Part shown: positions 21,810 to 34,371 of the stretch, piece after piece
Layout: the number at the start of each line of letters is the position of its first letter
How positions within the stretch are numbered: position 1 is the stretch's first letter
From: Hanleya hanleyi
Lineage: Eukaryota; Mollusca; Polyplacophora; Lepidopleurida; Hanleyidae
NCBI GenBank assembly: GCA_036873755.1
Contig: JAVTVY010017433.1
Coordinates: 1 to 64,000, forward strand
Direction of reading: 5' to 3'
DNA: 64,000 nt
Program-made: the position numbers and the translations under genes
The notes under the pieces: model-generated
Seen by the model: the letters and a program-made list of their open reading frames with translations, nothing else
Databases searched by the model: none
Told to the model about the DNA's origin: nothing

Positions 21810-22579
21810 TAGGAAGAAACCTTCTCTTGCATGTATTCAAATTCAGCGGTCAATAAGTTTTGGTCACAACTCCCGTGAGAAAAACAGTAAGAAATATGGT
21901 CTCAGATACACTATTGGCCCATGAAGGGTCCTTCAGCTCATGACTGTGGGAGAACCCCTTAGATGTATAGTGTATGGTGCACCATGGACAGGCCAAAAAA
22001 CGTAGTGTACATGCTACTGCATGGAATATTGCGTTTTGAGTAAAAGAGTGCTGTATATGAAGACGATCGTTGGTGGATATGTCGATGCGATTCTGCTTGG
22101 AAAGCGACCATGTACATTATCATAAATATTTAGGAGAATAAACACACGTCATATACACTGTCAAAAGGATATAGTCGCGCTTACCAGGTATGTCATGGTA
22201 CAGACCTGACCGACCGCGTTCTCCATGGTCGAACACACATCTTGACGCTGACAAACACGGTCAGAACGAACATAAAATAGGTTCAACCATGCAGAACTTG
22301 ATCGGTCAGAAAGACCAAATTCTGCTGACAATATATAATTATCTTTCTACACCAAGTCAATTTCTACGCTTGTGCTTCCAACTACATTGGTATATTAGCC
22401 CGTCAGTTGTCTTCAGAGGAAGGTTGTAAATGTATACGTAGAAACGATACGTCATTGACCTCGAATTCATTTGAAATGCGAAATATGACATAGGAGTGGT
22501 TTATTCATTGACTGACTATATCTATATATCGGGCCACTCCGTACCGCCGCATTAAGAAAAATGCAGCTGGGTGATGTCA

Positions 22580-22800
22580 TCCGACGGGATAGTTCACGAT
22601 GTGGAAATTGTAATCATCCATTTTGTAGTACCATCGACGAGAGAGAAGGCTCTCTTCTTTTTATAGAGAAGCATGATGTGTCATTAGGGCTATGTGTAGT
22701 TTCCTTCAAATCCAGTGAATGTGGACATATATCCTTCACTGCGTTATATATAGCGCTTATCCACACATATCGACATGTATACCTATACATGTTGAACATC
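22580..22800 (-). pseudogene. Worn reverse transcriptase fragment
   Basis: On the minus strand this matches the palm-to-thumb part of the retroelement at 57935-58652. Shared stretches include TAGTTTCCTTCAAATCCAGT and GACGAGAGAGAA on the plus strand. It has many substitutions and indels and is clearly older than the other two copies. Confidence 0.7.
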
Positions 22801-22947
22801 TGGCATGCTATGCAATCAACAAATCGAATGAAAATCGTTGGGCAAAACAAAGAGACTCTATACTTTATGCAATCCAGCATGAATTTGAGGCTTGGGGGAT
22901 AATGAAAGTGCTCCTCAATCAAACTATCTGAAGGTACCATCCTCGCG

Positions 22948-22989
22948 AGCCAGTGTATCGATCGATCTGCCATGATCGATACACTGGCT
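22948..22989. repeat. Perfect 16-bp hairpin
   Basis: AGCCAGTGTATCGATC (22948-22963) pairs exactly with 22974-22989 across a 10-base loop. Function unknown. Confidence 0.8.
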
Positions 22990-24063
22990 TGGTTAGCTTT
23001 CCATGCGAGTTTTCCCTGAATCAACCCAATCATTGAACGCGCTAAGCTAGTTGATTAGACCAATCTGCCAGGGATGAGATGTGATAGGTTTGAATTTCAC
23101 CGCGGGCCAAACTGCTTTGATGTCAAGTTGAAATCGACATCGGAAGTCAAAGCAAAAACCGCAGGCCTGGGATACCGACATGCTAATTCAAAACAATATA
23201 CGAGATTATATAATAGAGGCATTGACTCAAGAACTCATTCGAATTACCAAAAATGCCCAGGTAAACCCTCTGCAAGGATTTAGGATTTACCTGGACTTGT
23301 GAAGATGGGAGGTACTTGATTGAGAGAGGTACGCTGGGCACATGCATTTATTTGTATCTCCAATAATTCGCGGGTTCCATTATTCCATTATCTAGTTGAA
23401 CTAGACAACATAGGACATTACCACCCGGTTACCCCATGCAAGCTAATTGAAAGATAGAACAGCTGGTTTGTTGTCATTGCACAGACCATGGCGACTGCAA
23501 GTTGAATGAGATACTGTTCTGTGATGTACATCCGTCCACTTGGCGACATCAATTCAAATTACTCCTAAATCGGATTACGAACTACAAGGACAGATAATAA
23601 ATGTGCCATGCAGTTTACATTTTCCCAGCGGCTGAGCTGTAATCCAGTGCGGCAGTGATATTGTAATCAATCTAAAATCATAATTTATCTATTTCATTTC
23701 ATCTACTGATATTCCTTAATGTCTTGGTCAGATGTAAAGTTTGGGAGCAAACATTTTAGGTCAAATAGCCTCATTATTAAGCCGCTGCTCATATATATAT
23801 ATGTACAAATATATAACTATATATCTTGTCACTATGGCGGCACAATTCATTGAATTTGTCGTTGCGGCTATCTAACCAACGTCGAATTAGATGACCGTTT
23901 TATATACATGGCAATAACATCACTTTATCCTTGGGAATCCTCCAATTATTATTAGATAACGAAAATGGTATCCAACGTTGGAAATCGACATCTTCTTTTT
24001 CCTGGCAAACGTGGCCCATATTCCTACGAAGTAGGCTACAGATCGCAAATTGTCCGGTAATGA

Positions 24064-24090
24064 GTCAGTCAGTCAGTCAGTCAGTCAGTC
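24064..24090. repeat. (GTCA)n microsatellite
   Basis: About seven copies of GTCA. Confidence 0.9.
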
Positions 24091-26548
24091 CATCCGAATC
24101 CTTTCGTCGGCAAAATAAGGAGAACCATTGACATTAGAACCTTGATTTTTGGCATGAACGTGCATTAGAGCATTGTTACCAGCAAGTTCTGAGCTGACCG
24201 AATTCTGATGAAAATTTGATTTATAATTATTTTTTTTATTATTTATTGTTAGCTCAGCGAGTGCACTGTCATGCCCATTGGGAACCCTTGGCTGTATGTT
24301 TCACTGTATATATAACACAGTACAAAACGTGATGGGATAATGAAATAGGAAATGCTAATTTTCCATCATTTGTTAGTGCATTTATCTACACTGCTATTAC
24401 CAACTTGCCATTCTTAATACACACAATTCAGTATATTGTTATAGATATATGTAAACTGTGGCCTTTAACGTGTATCCTATTTCACATCCAAACATTTCAT
24501 CACAGACTTCAAATTTAGGTCAAATTGCCACTGGTGGTGAAATATCATACATCAACCAATTAAGTCAGCCTGGTGCAATAACCCAGCAGAACAAAGAAAG
24601 ATGTGATATCATCCTTCAGATTAGCCTGTGAGCAACAATGATAAAAGTTTACTGAGGGTGAAACAAAGCCATCCTGCAAGCCACCCAAGGAATTTATCAG
24701 CTTGTGTTGGGATATTTTATTGGTATCATGTAAGTTGTTTAGTAGTTTACTCATTCAAATCTCCATACCATATTTTCTGTTATTCAACAGACAAATTTCT
24801 TTACTGGTTTTAATTGTTTAAGTTTTACTGGGTTTCAACTGCTACAGATAGTAACATAGTACTGATACGGTAGAAATGGCAAGTGTGAATTTAATTATTC
24901 CATGTTGAGTACAATTTGTTCACATGAATGGTGGAATGTCTGGACTCTCAAATGAAAGTGTGTTATACATGTACATATCTCAAGCATATCAGGTTTGAGG
25001 AACAAACATGGTTGCAATTAAGATATAATCAAAGAAATTTCGTGACAATTATTGAATCTAAGTAGGCCCCTACCTAACAAAATTAGCTTAATAAAAAAGG
25101 CCTTCCTGGCGTAAATTGTTTTCTTTTGAGAGAGAATGGTATTTTCTGAGTTAAGATTTTCCTGTATAAAGATAGGTTGTTCAAGGAGGCTTTGTTTTTG
25201 CCGCTGTTGTGTGCATCAAGTGTATGGAAACATGATATATGCACCCAGAGCCCTGATCTACAGCTGTATAAAACTCAACATCTGGCATTGACGGCATGTT
25301 TAAAGGGTCTTAATTTATTTTCTTTGGGTAGAATTTAACTAGATAAAGTAACTTTGATCATGATGTGAAAATATGAGCACATACTTTGATTTTTTTTTGT
25401 ACCTCTTGAATATTGACTATATATCACACTGGGATATAATTTAAACAAAAAATTACATGTGTAAACAAAATATGTCTAAATTTTTCTTGTCATTTCAAAT
25501 CTTGATCCATTTTGATTCCTTGATTAGCGGATACAGAATCACTGCCACGGTGTGTGTTGGTGTGTCACAGCAATGTAATTCCGATTCACACAACGAATCT
25601 GAGGTGGTTTAATGTTTATCAATGAAGAAAATCACCGATCAACCGTCATAGAATATAATGTGAAACAAGAAAACCGGAATAGTACATTCATCAGATTGCC
25701 GATACCCAAAATGTGTTGTCTCATATATCTAGATAACAACGTGATGTAGAGACGCTATTTATTCGTCTTTGTACCGGTTATGCTCAGGAGAATGACATAG
25801 AATCATTATTATCTTGTGCAGAGAAGGTGTTGGTCTTGAGTTGAATTACCGTAAACTACATAAATGCTACCGTTCTACTATAGTACCATATATAAAAATT
25901 TGTTGTATTGTTGGGAAAATAATGCGATTCAAAAAGTTGTTTTGATCCTGGACAAGGGCACTGAAAACCATTAAAGAGATGTAAATGTATTTTCACACGT
26001 AAAGCTTGAAATCTACTGAACTTTTTATTATTCAATCTGTTTCCTTTAGTTAAAAAATTGTAAAATTATATCGGCGATCGTTATTTATTTTTGGAATGAA
26101 GGCGCATTAGGAGACTGTTACCAACAAGTTCTGAGCTGACCTACTTTTGATGAAAATCACTGGCGATTCTGACTTGGGCGGTGCCCATCTTAATATAGGC
26201 AGGATTTCAACTGGGGTGGGGATTACCAAGAGTTCAGTTCGCGTTCGAGTCCTATTGCCTACTCTACTTCGTAGGTCCTGTGACGTTAGTCACACTGCTC
26301 ATGTGATAAACTAAAGTCTCTAATTGCAATAACAAACATGGAAACATGCGTGTTTGGAGCCAGACAATACAAAGAGCTGAACTGTCACCAAGAGGCGATG
26401 TAAAACCTATTATTGAAATGGGCTCCTGAGAACATTTAGAAAAACAAACGAATTTCAAACGTCAGTCGACGCTGTTTTATGTCACATTTGACTGAGTGTT
26501 AACAATATAAAACATTTGTGTGCGAAACAGAGCTTATTTTTTGGCTTT

Positions 26549-26613
26549 TGACGTAACACCTTGTTGTGACTGACGTAACACCTTGTTGTGACTGACGTAA
26601 CACCTTGTTGTGG
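26549..26613. repeat. 22-bp tandem repeat, three copies
   Basis: TGACGTAACACCTTGTTGTG is repeated three times with a 22-base period; the last copy is incomplete. Confidence 0.9.
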
Positions 26614-28539
26614 AAACTCAATTTCTCGGGAGATTTGTATGCCTGAATGAATAAGGTGATTATTCTACATGATCCAGATCGTGCAGGAACGATGAACACG
26701 ACCTGAGAACAAATTTAAAGACTTCAATTGCCAGTGGCTTTAGGTGCCTTATCTGAAGAGAAGGTTTATTTGCTATAATGAGAAAACCCTTGTGGTCAAA
26801 TTGAAAATCGTTATAAACAAAACACAAGGCCCTTTCCTATATTTTCTTCAGCTTTTTGATACTACACTTACTGGTGAAATATCACACCAGCGAGCAATAA
26901 TTAAAATTGGACAATATGAAAGAGTAGTAAATAAAATAGTTTACTCTTGAGATTTGATGGCAGAAGCTCTCTGGCATAAATTCATTCTGGTTTCTTCAGC
27001 ATTATTTTATTTATTTATATATATATTTTTTTTGTTTACGGTAACAGTCACCGAGTTTTACTCGCTGTTTCCTATTGTTCATCAAATTCAATGCGTCGGT
27101 AAATAAGAATAAGGCATGCGCGCTTTAGCAATCAGTATGTCATGTGGAAGACTGTCGAAAGCCTTGAAACAAGTCCATCAGACTGGCGACGGCAGTCACA
27201 TATATAATATCCATTTTCAATCGGGGAAAGCCAGGTCACTGATTCTAATCTGAGAACATTGAAATAGGAACAAGATCCTATCTATTAGATTAGATTTTCA
27301 ATGTAATTAATTCAGAGAGTACGTAGGCTGATACACTAATATTCCTCTGAACACATCAAATATGCGCTAATGTATCATTTTACGATTTCACGATTTTTCT
27401 TTCCGGCTCAGTGCGCGCGTGCGCCGAAAGTCCTTGCTGTGCACAGCGTGGTGCCTATTTACGTAACATTAGACTGGACAAGAAGTAGGCTTTTTAAAGA
27501 TTTTCTCAGTAAAATGTTGAATGTGCCGTGTTCTGGTGCGCTACACCTGTTCTAGTGTATAGAAACAGCATGAACGAAAATCTCTACGGCATATGAAAAA
27601 AAAAGTCCTACACAAGAATACCCTACTGGTTACATTTTTGTTTTACAAAATTAAGATATTTAGCTCATTTGATTCCATACTAAATTCGACCACAATGGAC
27701 TATCATTTGTCTTTGAAAATTATTTATAAAAAAATTGATATAACTTGATGCGATGCTCTAATATATTATTGGTGCATTTGTTCTAGGATACAGAACATGT
27801 ATTATCCTAGATTCGTTCTTTACAGCGGACTGAACGGACTGGTGATATACAATGACGGTTCCATAAGCAGTTGAACTTTGAAAACACCGTCTTATCTTCG
27901 GTTCTACACTTGATGGCTGAACACCATTTTCGCTGTCTTAATTAACGGAGTTCACTTGCAGTAACCAATGGATAAATGAGTCTGAGTTCAGTCTAGTTCT
28001 ACACGCGTAAGTCTATTGTTAATCGGATGAACTGCCCACGCGGACTGCCTTTCCATGTGAGCCTAATAAATGGGGGGCTAGCCTTACGTCATCTGATATG
28101 ATCGTCAGGGACTGACCTGTCCTTATCATAACATGGTCATATGTTAAATTAAATTCCAATGTTTCATTAGAGTAGGGTACCACCTGGTGGGTCGCTCGTA
28201 GAATAGTAATTCGTACTGATATATCCCAACCTGGTAGGTAACCATGATAATTAATAATACAAAGATAATTATAGTAACTTGTCCGGTTTAGTGTGAAAGT
28301 AATTAAATATATATCCGATAACTGATTTTACAGTGAACACCTCGTATTTTACGCGATAATTCGTTCACGATATACAAGTAAATTAAAGCAGAAGCAAAGT
28401 AACTCCGAATAAACTTAATGAACGCATGGTAAATTAAAGCAGAATGAACTTCTGGTTAAAGCCATCTGTTCTTCGCCATTCGCCACCGGGTTCATAAATA
28501 TATCGTTTAGTTATCCCCCAACTGCAATTCGATAGATTC

Positions 28540-28600
28540 TAAGGCACTCGCAAACTAATCACATATTCTAGAAAAATATAGAAATAAAACTCTACCAGAA
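28540..28600. mobile_element. One-ended MITE remnant
   Basis: TAAGGCACTCGCAAACTAAT followed by ATTCTAGAAAA matches the left TIR of the MITE at 21596; the right end was not found. Confidence 0.55.
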
Positions 28601-28784
28601 CCATGCACATACCCTATAGTATAATATACCTATAGACTCAACAAAAGAATTCGCTATCTCGCCTGAGACAAAATTATAAAGCACACCCACCCACCTCGCT
28701 AAGTTTGATACGGTATGTTTCGAACTTTTATAATATTTTCCTTCGCCATGCATCGAAGATATTCTGAAATTCCGTCGTTTTAAC

Positions 28785-29141
28785 TTATTTCCAGTGCGAT
28801 TTGAAGAGATCTTCAAATAAGTCGCTCAACTGGTATACACGATAGCAAATACGCGCCCTTCCTGTCATCAGTGTGCTTGCCTGTAACATACCCGCGATCA
28901 TTGGTACACCCAAACATACCCATATCCCTGGAAGAAAAAGGAGGTAAAGACAGAGAAGGCGAACAGAAACAGTGTAATCGTTGAATAAATGTTCAATAGC
29001 GGGTTGTTTGATCCGTGCAATGCTTAGCCATGCAGTTCCAATACTGACAAAAACGAGGCTCACGTCTGCAACCATGGCTTCCTCTAGTGTAACCATGGCT
29101 TCCTCTAGTGTAACCATGGCTTCCTCTAGTGTTTCTACCAC
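28785..29141 (-). CDS. Uncertain 118-residue membrane-like ORF
   Basis: The frame starts with a triplicated 7-residue repeat (TLEEAMV) and then shows hydrophobic stretches (VSLVFVSIGTAWLSIA at about 28-43 and LLCLYLLFLPGIWVCL at about 66-81). A strong 3' splice-site pattern (pyrimidine run ending TTCCAG) sits inside it at about 28931-28960 on this strand, so the downstream part may be a real exon and the upstream part intron. I recognise no family. A partial inverted copy of its 3' part lies at 29245-29390, which argues for a repeat-derived or decaying sequence. Confidence 0.3.
   Translation of the reverse strand: MVETLEEAMVTLEEAMVTLEEAMVADVSLVFVSIGTAWLSIARIKQPAIEHLFNDYTVSVRLLCLYLLFLPGIWVCLGVPMIAGMLQASTLMTGRARICYRVYQLSDLFEDLFKSHWK
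29076..29135. repeat. 21-bp tandem repeat, three copies
   Basis: ACCATGGCTTCCTCTAGTGT repeated three times with a 21-base period. Confidence 0.9.
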
Positions 29142-29244
29142 GTGTGTTCTCTCTGGTTTGAATTTCTCATGCTCCAGGGAACGTATTTATGGGCGTAGTC
29201 GGGTCAACCAATGATCTTGGCGTATGATATGGGCATGCATGCGC

Positions 29245-29390
29245 ACTGGTGATAGAAAGGACGCGTATTTTCTGTCGAGTGCATCAGTTGAGTGACTTAT
29301 TTGAATATCTCTAGAAATCGCTCTGGAAATATGTTAGAACGACGCAGTTTCACAAAATCTTCGATGCATGGCGTAAGAATATAGTATGAG
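29245..29390 (+). pseudogene. Inverted partial copy of the 28785 ORF region
   Basis: Shares CAGTTGAGTGACTTATTTGAA and TCTTCGATGCATGGCG with the minus strand of about 28740-28880, at roughly 80 percent identity by eye. Confidence 0.6.
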
Positions 29391-30089
29391 GATTCAAAAC
29401 ATATCAACCATCAATTTGAGCGTGCCTGTAGGATGGAGCTCCGAGCATTGCTCGTTCAGGACATTTTCCCAATAGGACTTTTTCCCTTCTGGACATGTTC
29501 GCTTCTTTATAAATTTCTCGGGACTTTCGATCGACGATAAAATAAAAATAATCAAAGATATATATTTTATCACATACATATATAGGGCATGAAAATAATA
29601 TAACTTAACAGAACAATTGACACTGCAGTAAAGTTTATAATCATGTTTCTTGTTTTGAAACTAATAAATATACAGATTTCCACAGTTTAAACAGACGAAA
29701 AAAATTCAGGTTCATTGTACAGAATGTGTGTATTATTATTCAAGGCCGATAAAACAATAGACAACGCAATGGTAGAGTGACCAGTAAAGAGTGGCAGTTG
29801 ACACATTACAGTCAGATTTAATTTTGAGCTTGTTGAATTTCACTGAATGGAACAGAGCACAAAATTTGTAAATATTATTTATGCCACGCCAACTTTAGTT
29901 GAAGTTACACTGTGTGTTTGCCTTGTCATTCCGCTCCTCTGATCTTCAAGTTCACAGTTGTGTTTACCTGAAGAAACATATTGATTTTGGGGTGAATAGA
30001 TCAAATATCAAAATCACAGTAGACAAAAACAATCAGAGTTTGATATATTCTCTATTTATTATCACAGTTCACGGATATATTGGCCATTT

Positions 30090-30390
30090 TGCTGCAAAGA
30101 GATCAAATTATTTGGGGTTGAAAAGGTTAGGGGGTAATTTCACGATGACGTCTTTTCGAAATGCTTACGCTTGTCCGGAAGACGTGACTGCAAAGAGGTC
30201 AATTATTTGGTGGTCAAAAACTTTACGATGGCCGCCCTTTCATTATGGCTAGTCTTCTCTGGGCGATATCATGAGTTTACGCTCGATTGATCTTCTTGAA
30301 TAATCATATTTTGAGGTTTTTCTCTATCGATCTAAATGTTGATCATGTGATTGTAAAGAAGTCAAATCATTTGGGGTCAATTGTTTACAG
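30090..30390. repeat. Three spaced copies of a ~28-bp phrase
   Basis: GCAAAGAGGTCAAATTATTT-type phrases followed by GGGGTCAA or variants occur near 30093, 30191 and 30354, spaced about 100-165 bases apart. They are probably degenerate tandem repeats. Confidence 0.5.
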
Positions 30391-30984
30391 TTCTTAAGTT
30401 TTGCTTGTTATACCACATCTCCCCTTCGCACGATTCCTTCTTTTAACTCCGCAGAACGAACCCATGCTGACAGACTTATGGCCAGGTATGATACTCAATG
30501 AATATGTATGGGAGAGATCAGATTATCCTACACAGCTCTCAGACAATCAGTTTACTGACTGCGGAGAAAGGAAGTTACTAACTGGCGATTGTGAGAGACA
30601 ACAAATTGACAGATAGCGAGACTGTGCTAAGAAACTCGAACGAGTACTCATCAGTGTGAGAGGGGATCAGTATGATAGCCAAGTTGTTCTCACAACATAT
30701 ACGTCGAGGGATTTTTTGTGTATAACACTGTCATGTCAAAAACGGAATGAGGGCTAATTAATTACGCGTACACATGCGTGTTCAGTGTTAGAAAATAATT
30801 GAGCACAGAATTTTGGTATGATATAGTTTTCCTCCATGAAAGCATTTGCTTTTAGAAACTCCGTTTGTTCTTTCATAATCGATAATAAAGGAGCCACCAC
30901 AAGTACGGGGTGTCGTATATATCGTATTCTTGATGCAGTTTATGCATCGTGGACAAAGCTTGAACCCTCAGCGATCTACCCGAT

Positions 30985-31035
30985 ATGACTGAAATAATGT
31001 TGAAAGCGACGTTAAATCCTATTCACTCACTCACT
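30985..31035 (+). mobile_element. SINE-type tail
   Basis: GACTGAAATAATGTTGAAAG, then GCGACGTTAAATCC and CACTCACTCACT. I recall this as the 3' end of common mollusc SINEs. The body upstream (about 30900-30985) is worn. Confidence 0.5.
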
Positions 31036-31125
31036 GGTTATACCATCACTGGCTATACCATCACTGGCTTTCCCAGCACTGGCTATACCATCACTGGTTA
31101 CACCATCACTGGTTATACCTGTGTG
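31036..31125. repeat. 15-bp minisatellite
   Basis: About six copies of ACTGGCTATACCATC with small variations, growing directly out of the SINE tail. Confidence 0.9.
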
Positions 31126-31257
31126 AAGGCTAAGAATGTCCTGGCTAAGAGTGCCCCTTTTCTATAAAAACTAAGGACTGACAAGGCGGAGATAAATGTT
31201 GTACTTAGGTCAGAAGATTGGAACCGGTCACTCTTAGCCACCGGACATTCTCAATCT
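31120..31257. repeat. Imperfect inverted repeat
   Basis: AAGAATGTCCTGGCTAAGAG near 31130 is mirrored by CACTCTTAGCCACCGGACAT near 31230 with a few mismatches; about 70 bases lie between. Confidence 0.55.
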
Positions 31258-31259
31258 AG

Positions 31260-32448
31260 GTAAACCAAGATGGTAAATCAGGAGAATACGATCTAGACGT
31301 AACGCTATGAAAACTTCGTGCGAAATGTTCGCCGATATTCTGCGAGATCCCATAATAAGCCAATCACGACCATTTCTGACTTTTCTCTCTGACAGTGACT
31401 GACGTTCACTTCACGGAGATTAAAATCTTCGCGCGGCACAATCTTTTGATATTTTCTACAGCCTAACAAAGCCAGACTTCGGCGAGAGTAAACTCTTTGA
31501 TCTTCACGCACACTGTCTGGAAATGATGCCATATTTGGACACAGTTTCTCAAAAATGTTTATATGTTGGTCCACGTGTGTAATTACTGTGGGCGTGATTT
31601 CAACAAGCTAACCACCTAATTGGCTAACAAATGTAGTTTCAGATTCGCATGAGATTTATATAGGGCTGAATTCAGATATAATATTCCGTAATATTATATC
31701 TGAATTTACTGAGATTGCGGACATTCTAAGCCTCCATACCGGCACTTCCTGTAATTGGAAATCAGAGAACATACCATAGTCACTGACACTGTCAGCATTG
31801 TTTTGAAGCCTGTGTCGTAATTACGTAAGAACATCGCCTATGTTGAAAACACAATATTTCAAACAATTTCTGAAAATAGTGACTTGTCAAAGTTCAATTC
31901 ACGCAAAATATATTGCCAAAACCTTGAAGTACCTCTCTAAATGAACTGGTAACTTTTATATGCTGGGGATGGGATGGGGGGCGGGTAGGAGAGAGGGAGC
32001 AAGATGATAAACAGGAAAGTGGTCATCCTGTGCACATTCAGAGATGTTCATACCTAAGGTTGTCACAAAATGAATTATGAAGTAATGGCAATCCAGGGAA
32101 TATATAATTGTATTTCTCGCACTATTATGCACGTTATATAGTATTTAAGCAAGCATATACCAGGTATGTCCATGCATAACAGGAGTTGATTTTAATAGTT
32201 TCTTTTTCTGAAATGAGCATTTTTATCTAATTTCTCTGCAAGGGCCTTAGGTCCCTGACATAAAAATTATCAGGTTATTTGACAATCTCTTATTACTTTT
32301 TGTCCGCAGATTCTTGCAGATTCAATAAGGCTTTCAAACCTTTCTTTGCAGAAATTGTTTGATATATTATATTTATGAAAAGCTGCTCTAGTAATCAAGT
32401 GTCAAATGGGGAATAATGTCCACGACTTTGTCATTTTGATTCATTTCT
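31260..32448. other. Host non-coding DNA
   Basis: No gene recognised. It contains the palindrome listed at 31669. Confidence 0.5.
31669..31706. repeat. Perfect 17-bp hairpin
   Basis: AATTCAGATATAATATT (31669-31685) pairs exactly with 31690-31706 across the loop CCGT. Confidence 0.85.
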
Positions 32449-33036
32449 TTAACCCTACCTGGCCTGGGGAGGGGGGGGGGAGCGGAAAGTGCCTCCCCTA
32501 TTGAACTTTTCTCTGCTGCTCCGAAACGACAACACCGAGGAGGCTGAAACTTGGTGACTTTTTAGCTTATCTTATTGGGGTCCTTTTCATATACCCCCGG
32601 GCAGAGGATCATGGGTAAATTCAAAATGGCGGCCATGTGGTATCCGCGAAAGTCGTGTTTTTCAATCTTTTCGCTCCATTTCTTCACATTTTCCTTGCCT
32701 AAAAGGCCTTGAAAGTATTTTTATTGATGCAAAACTAATTATTCTATATTTTGTTTGATTTTTTTCGAGAGGAAAATCGGAAAAATGGAAATTTCGAAAA
32801 ATCGACCCCAAAAAAGGCCGAAAAATGGCTTTCGAGAAGATGAAGTCACTGTGACGTCATCATGGCGGCCATCTTGGATTTTTTTACATTTCCCGGAAGA
32901 GCTTGAACCAAAGATACTGTGTGGTAAGTTTCAGCGCTCTAGCCTTAGTGGTAGAGAAAATATGTAGGGGGGGGGGAGCACTCCCCCCCCCCCAGGCTGC
33001 GATACACCCCAAATCGCACAGGCCAGATAGGGTTAA
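32449..33036. mobile_element. 580-bp TTAA-type MITE
   Basis: TTAA at both ends (32449-32452 and 33033-33036) flanks inverted termini CCCTACCTGGCCTG and CAGGCCAGATAGGG. TTAA duplication with CCC-starting ends fits piggyBac-like or Kolobok-like non-autonomous elements. It has G-runs near each end and YY1-like CATGGCGGCCATCTTGG at about 32861. No transposase is encoded. Confidence 0.75.
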
Positions 33037-34226
33037 ACAACAAAAGCAGCCAGTTAACAAAGGTCTTAATTTACTTTCAGTTGCATATCTCCGTTTTGAA
33101 GGTGGGCTCGCAGTCTCATCTTGTGTACACTGAAGATATGTTTCATAATTCTACATATTTCTCGTCATTTTCCAATAAAAAATATGTCTCCTACAGGTGT
33201 AACGATACAGCTACGATAATTGAGCGTTGTAGTCCATCAATCCCAAGTCCACTTTCAGCATCGAAGCGGTATAGAAAAATTTCATAGTGATTTTTTGTTA
33301 GACCATACATAAAACGCATCCTTCTAGGGTGGGTGGCCAGTCCGAAACATGGGTGGGTAATGTGCTAGAGGCACTTATGGTATTTCAGAGAATCCCCCCC
33401 CCCCCTCCAAAAACGAAAATTAGGGGGTTACATAGGACAACATATTTCCACGTTTACTGCTTTTTATATTACATGTAAGGTATTAATTTGAAGGTATGTG
33501 TAAGGGCTACCACCTGATGGAAGATTTATTTTGATTGGCCAAATCCTGTCTGTTATGGAGGTCAGTAGATCGTGACCCTGATACTGTGAGCTGTGTACAC
33601 TGGAAAAGACACAAATATAAAAACAATAACAGTTGTAGATTCTCTACAGAACCTCATCATATAACTTACCCGCAAAATATCTTTTTGGGGGGGGGGGGGC
33701 TGAATGTTTTTGTCTTGGTGGTGTTATGAGATGTTATATACGTAATCGAAATTTCAACGATTCTTGTCAATTCAGTACATCACTAATTATCAGACGGTTG
33801 ATTTTTGAAATATTATTTGTTATGGTGTATATTGCTTTCGGGCCACCTAAAGGTACGATTCACATTGACTCCCAGAGTCAGTCTAGAGTTCTAACGGCTT
33901 TTCGGCTCGATCACCTGATCGTAAGTGTAGTCCGACTTCAGGGATTTTCATTGTGACCTCATAGGAATATTCATTCACTGGTTCCTTCTAAATTAATCGA
34001 TTTGTCAATCATGTAATTGCTTCAGAGAAGATTTGTTGGAAACGTAAGCATAATCAACTGGATCAACCCATCATCTTTTCTTCTCTGCCAATTTATACAT
34101 ATATACATTAGACCTGAAAAGATTGTCTGTGATGAAGGCTTTCAGGATATATTGGCTCATTGGATATCAAGTTGTTCTGGATAGATTGCAAGAGGAACTC
34201 AGCCAAGAGTCTATCATGTGGTGGTT
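33037..34226. other. Host DNA left of Polinton A
   Basis: No gene recognised. Homopolymer C and G runs occur at about 33398 and 33686. The last six bases, GTGGTT, are the left copy of the Polinton A target duplication. Confidence 0.5.
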
Positions 34227-34290
34227 AGTAGTATAGAGAGGTGAAATCCATTACCGTTTTCCAGGGAGGTAACTCTTGGTTCCCCTTTTT

Positions 34291-34306
34291 CTGCCAGGGG
34301 GCGCTA
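34291..34306 (+). promoter_or_regulatory. CTCF-like site near the element tip
   Basis: CTGCCAGGGGGCGCTA, 64 bases from the tip. Its core CAGGGGGCGCTA equals the centre of the bilaterian CTCF consensus. The copy in B (52325) is an even closer match. Confidence 0.5.
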
Positions 34307-34313
34307 CCCCGTA

Positions 34314-34371
34314 TGACGTCACTTCCGGTCTGGGTGAATGGAGCGTGACCTCTGTATGACGTCACTTCCGG
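34314..34371. promoter_or_regulatory. Paired CRE-ETS composite sites
   Basis: TGACGTCACTTCCGG occurs at 34314-34328 and 34357-34371, joining a full CREB/ATF palindrome to an ETS/GABP core. A third copy is at 35717-35731, preceded by the E-box GGTCACGTGGG. Confidence 0.55.

Larger units (their letters stand above)
22990..28539. other. Host non-coding DNA
   Basis: No credible gene. A block of about 75 bases around 24138-24213 (TTCTGAGCTGACC...TGATGAAAAT) recurs at about 26090-26160, so it is a dispersed repeat. (AT)n runs lie at about 23790 and 27015. No ORF here shows a recognisable domain. Confidence 0.5.
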
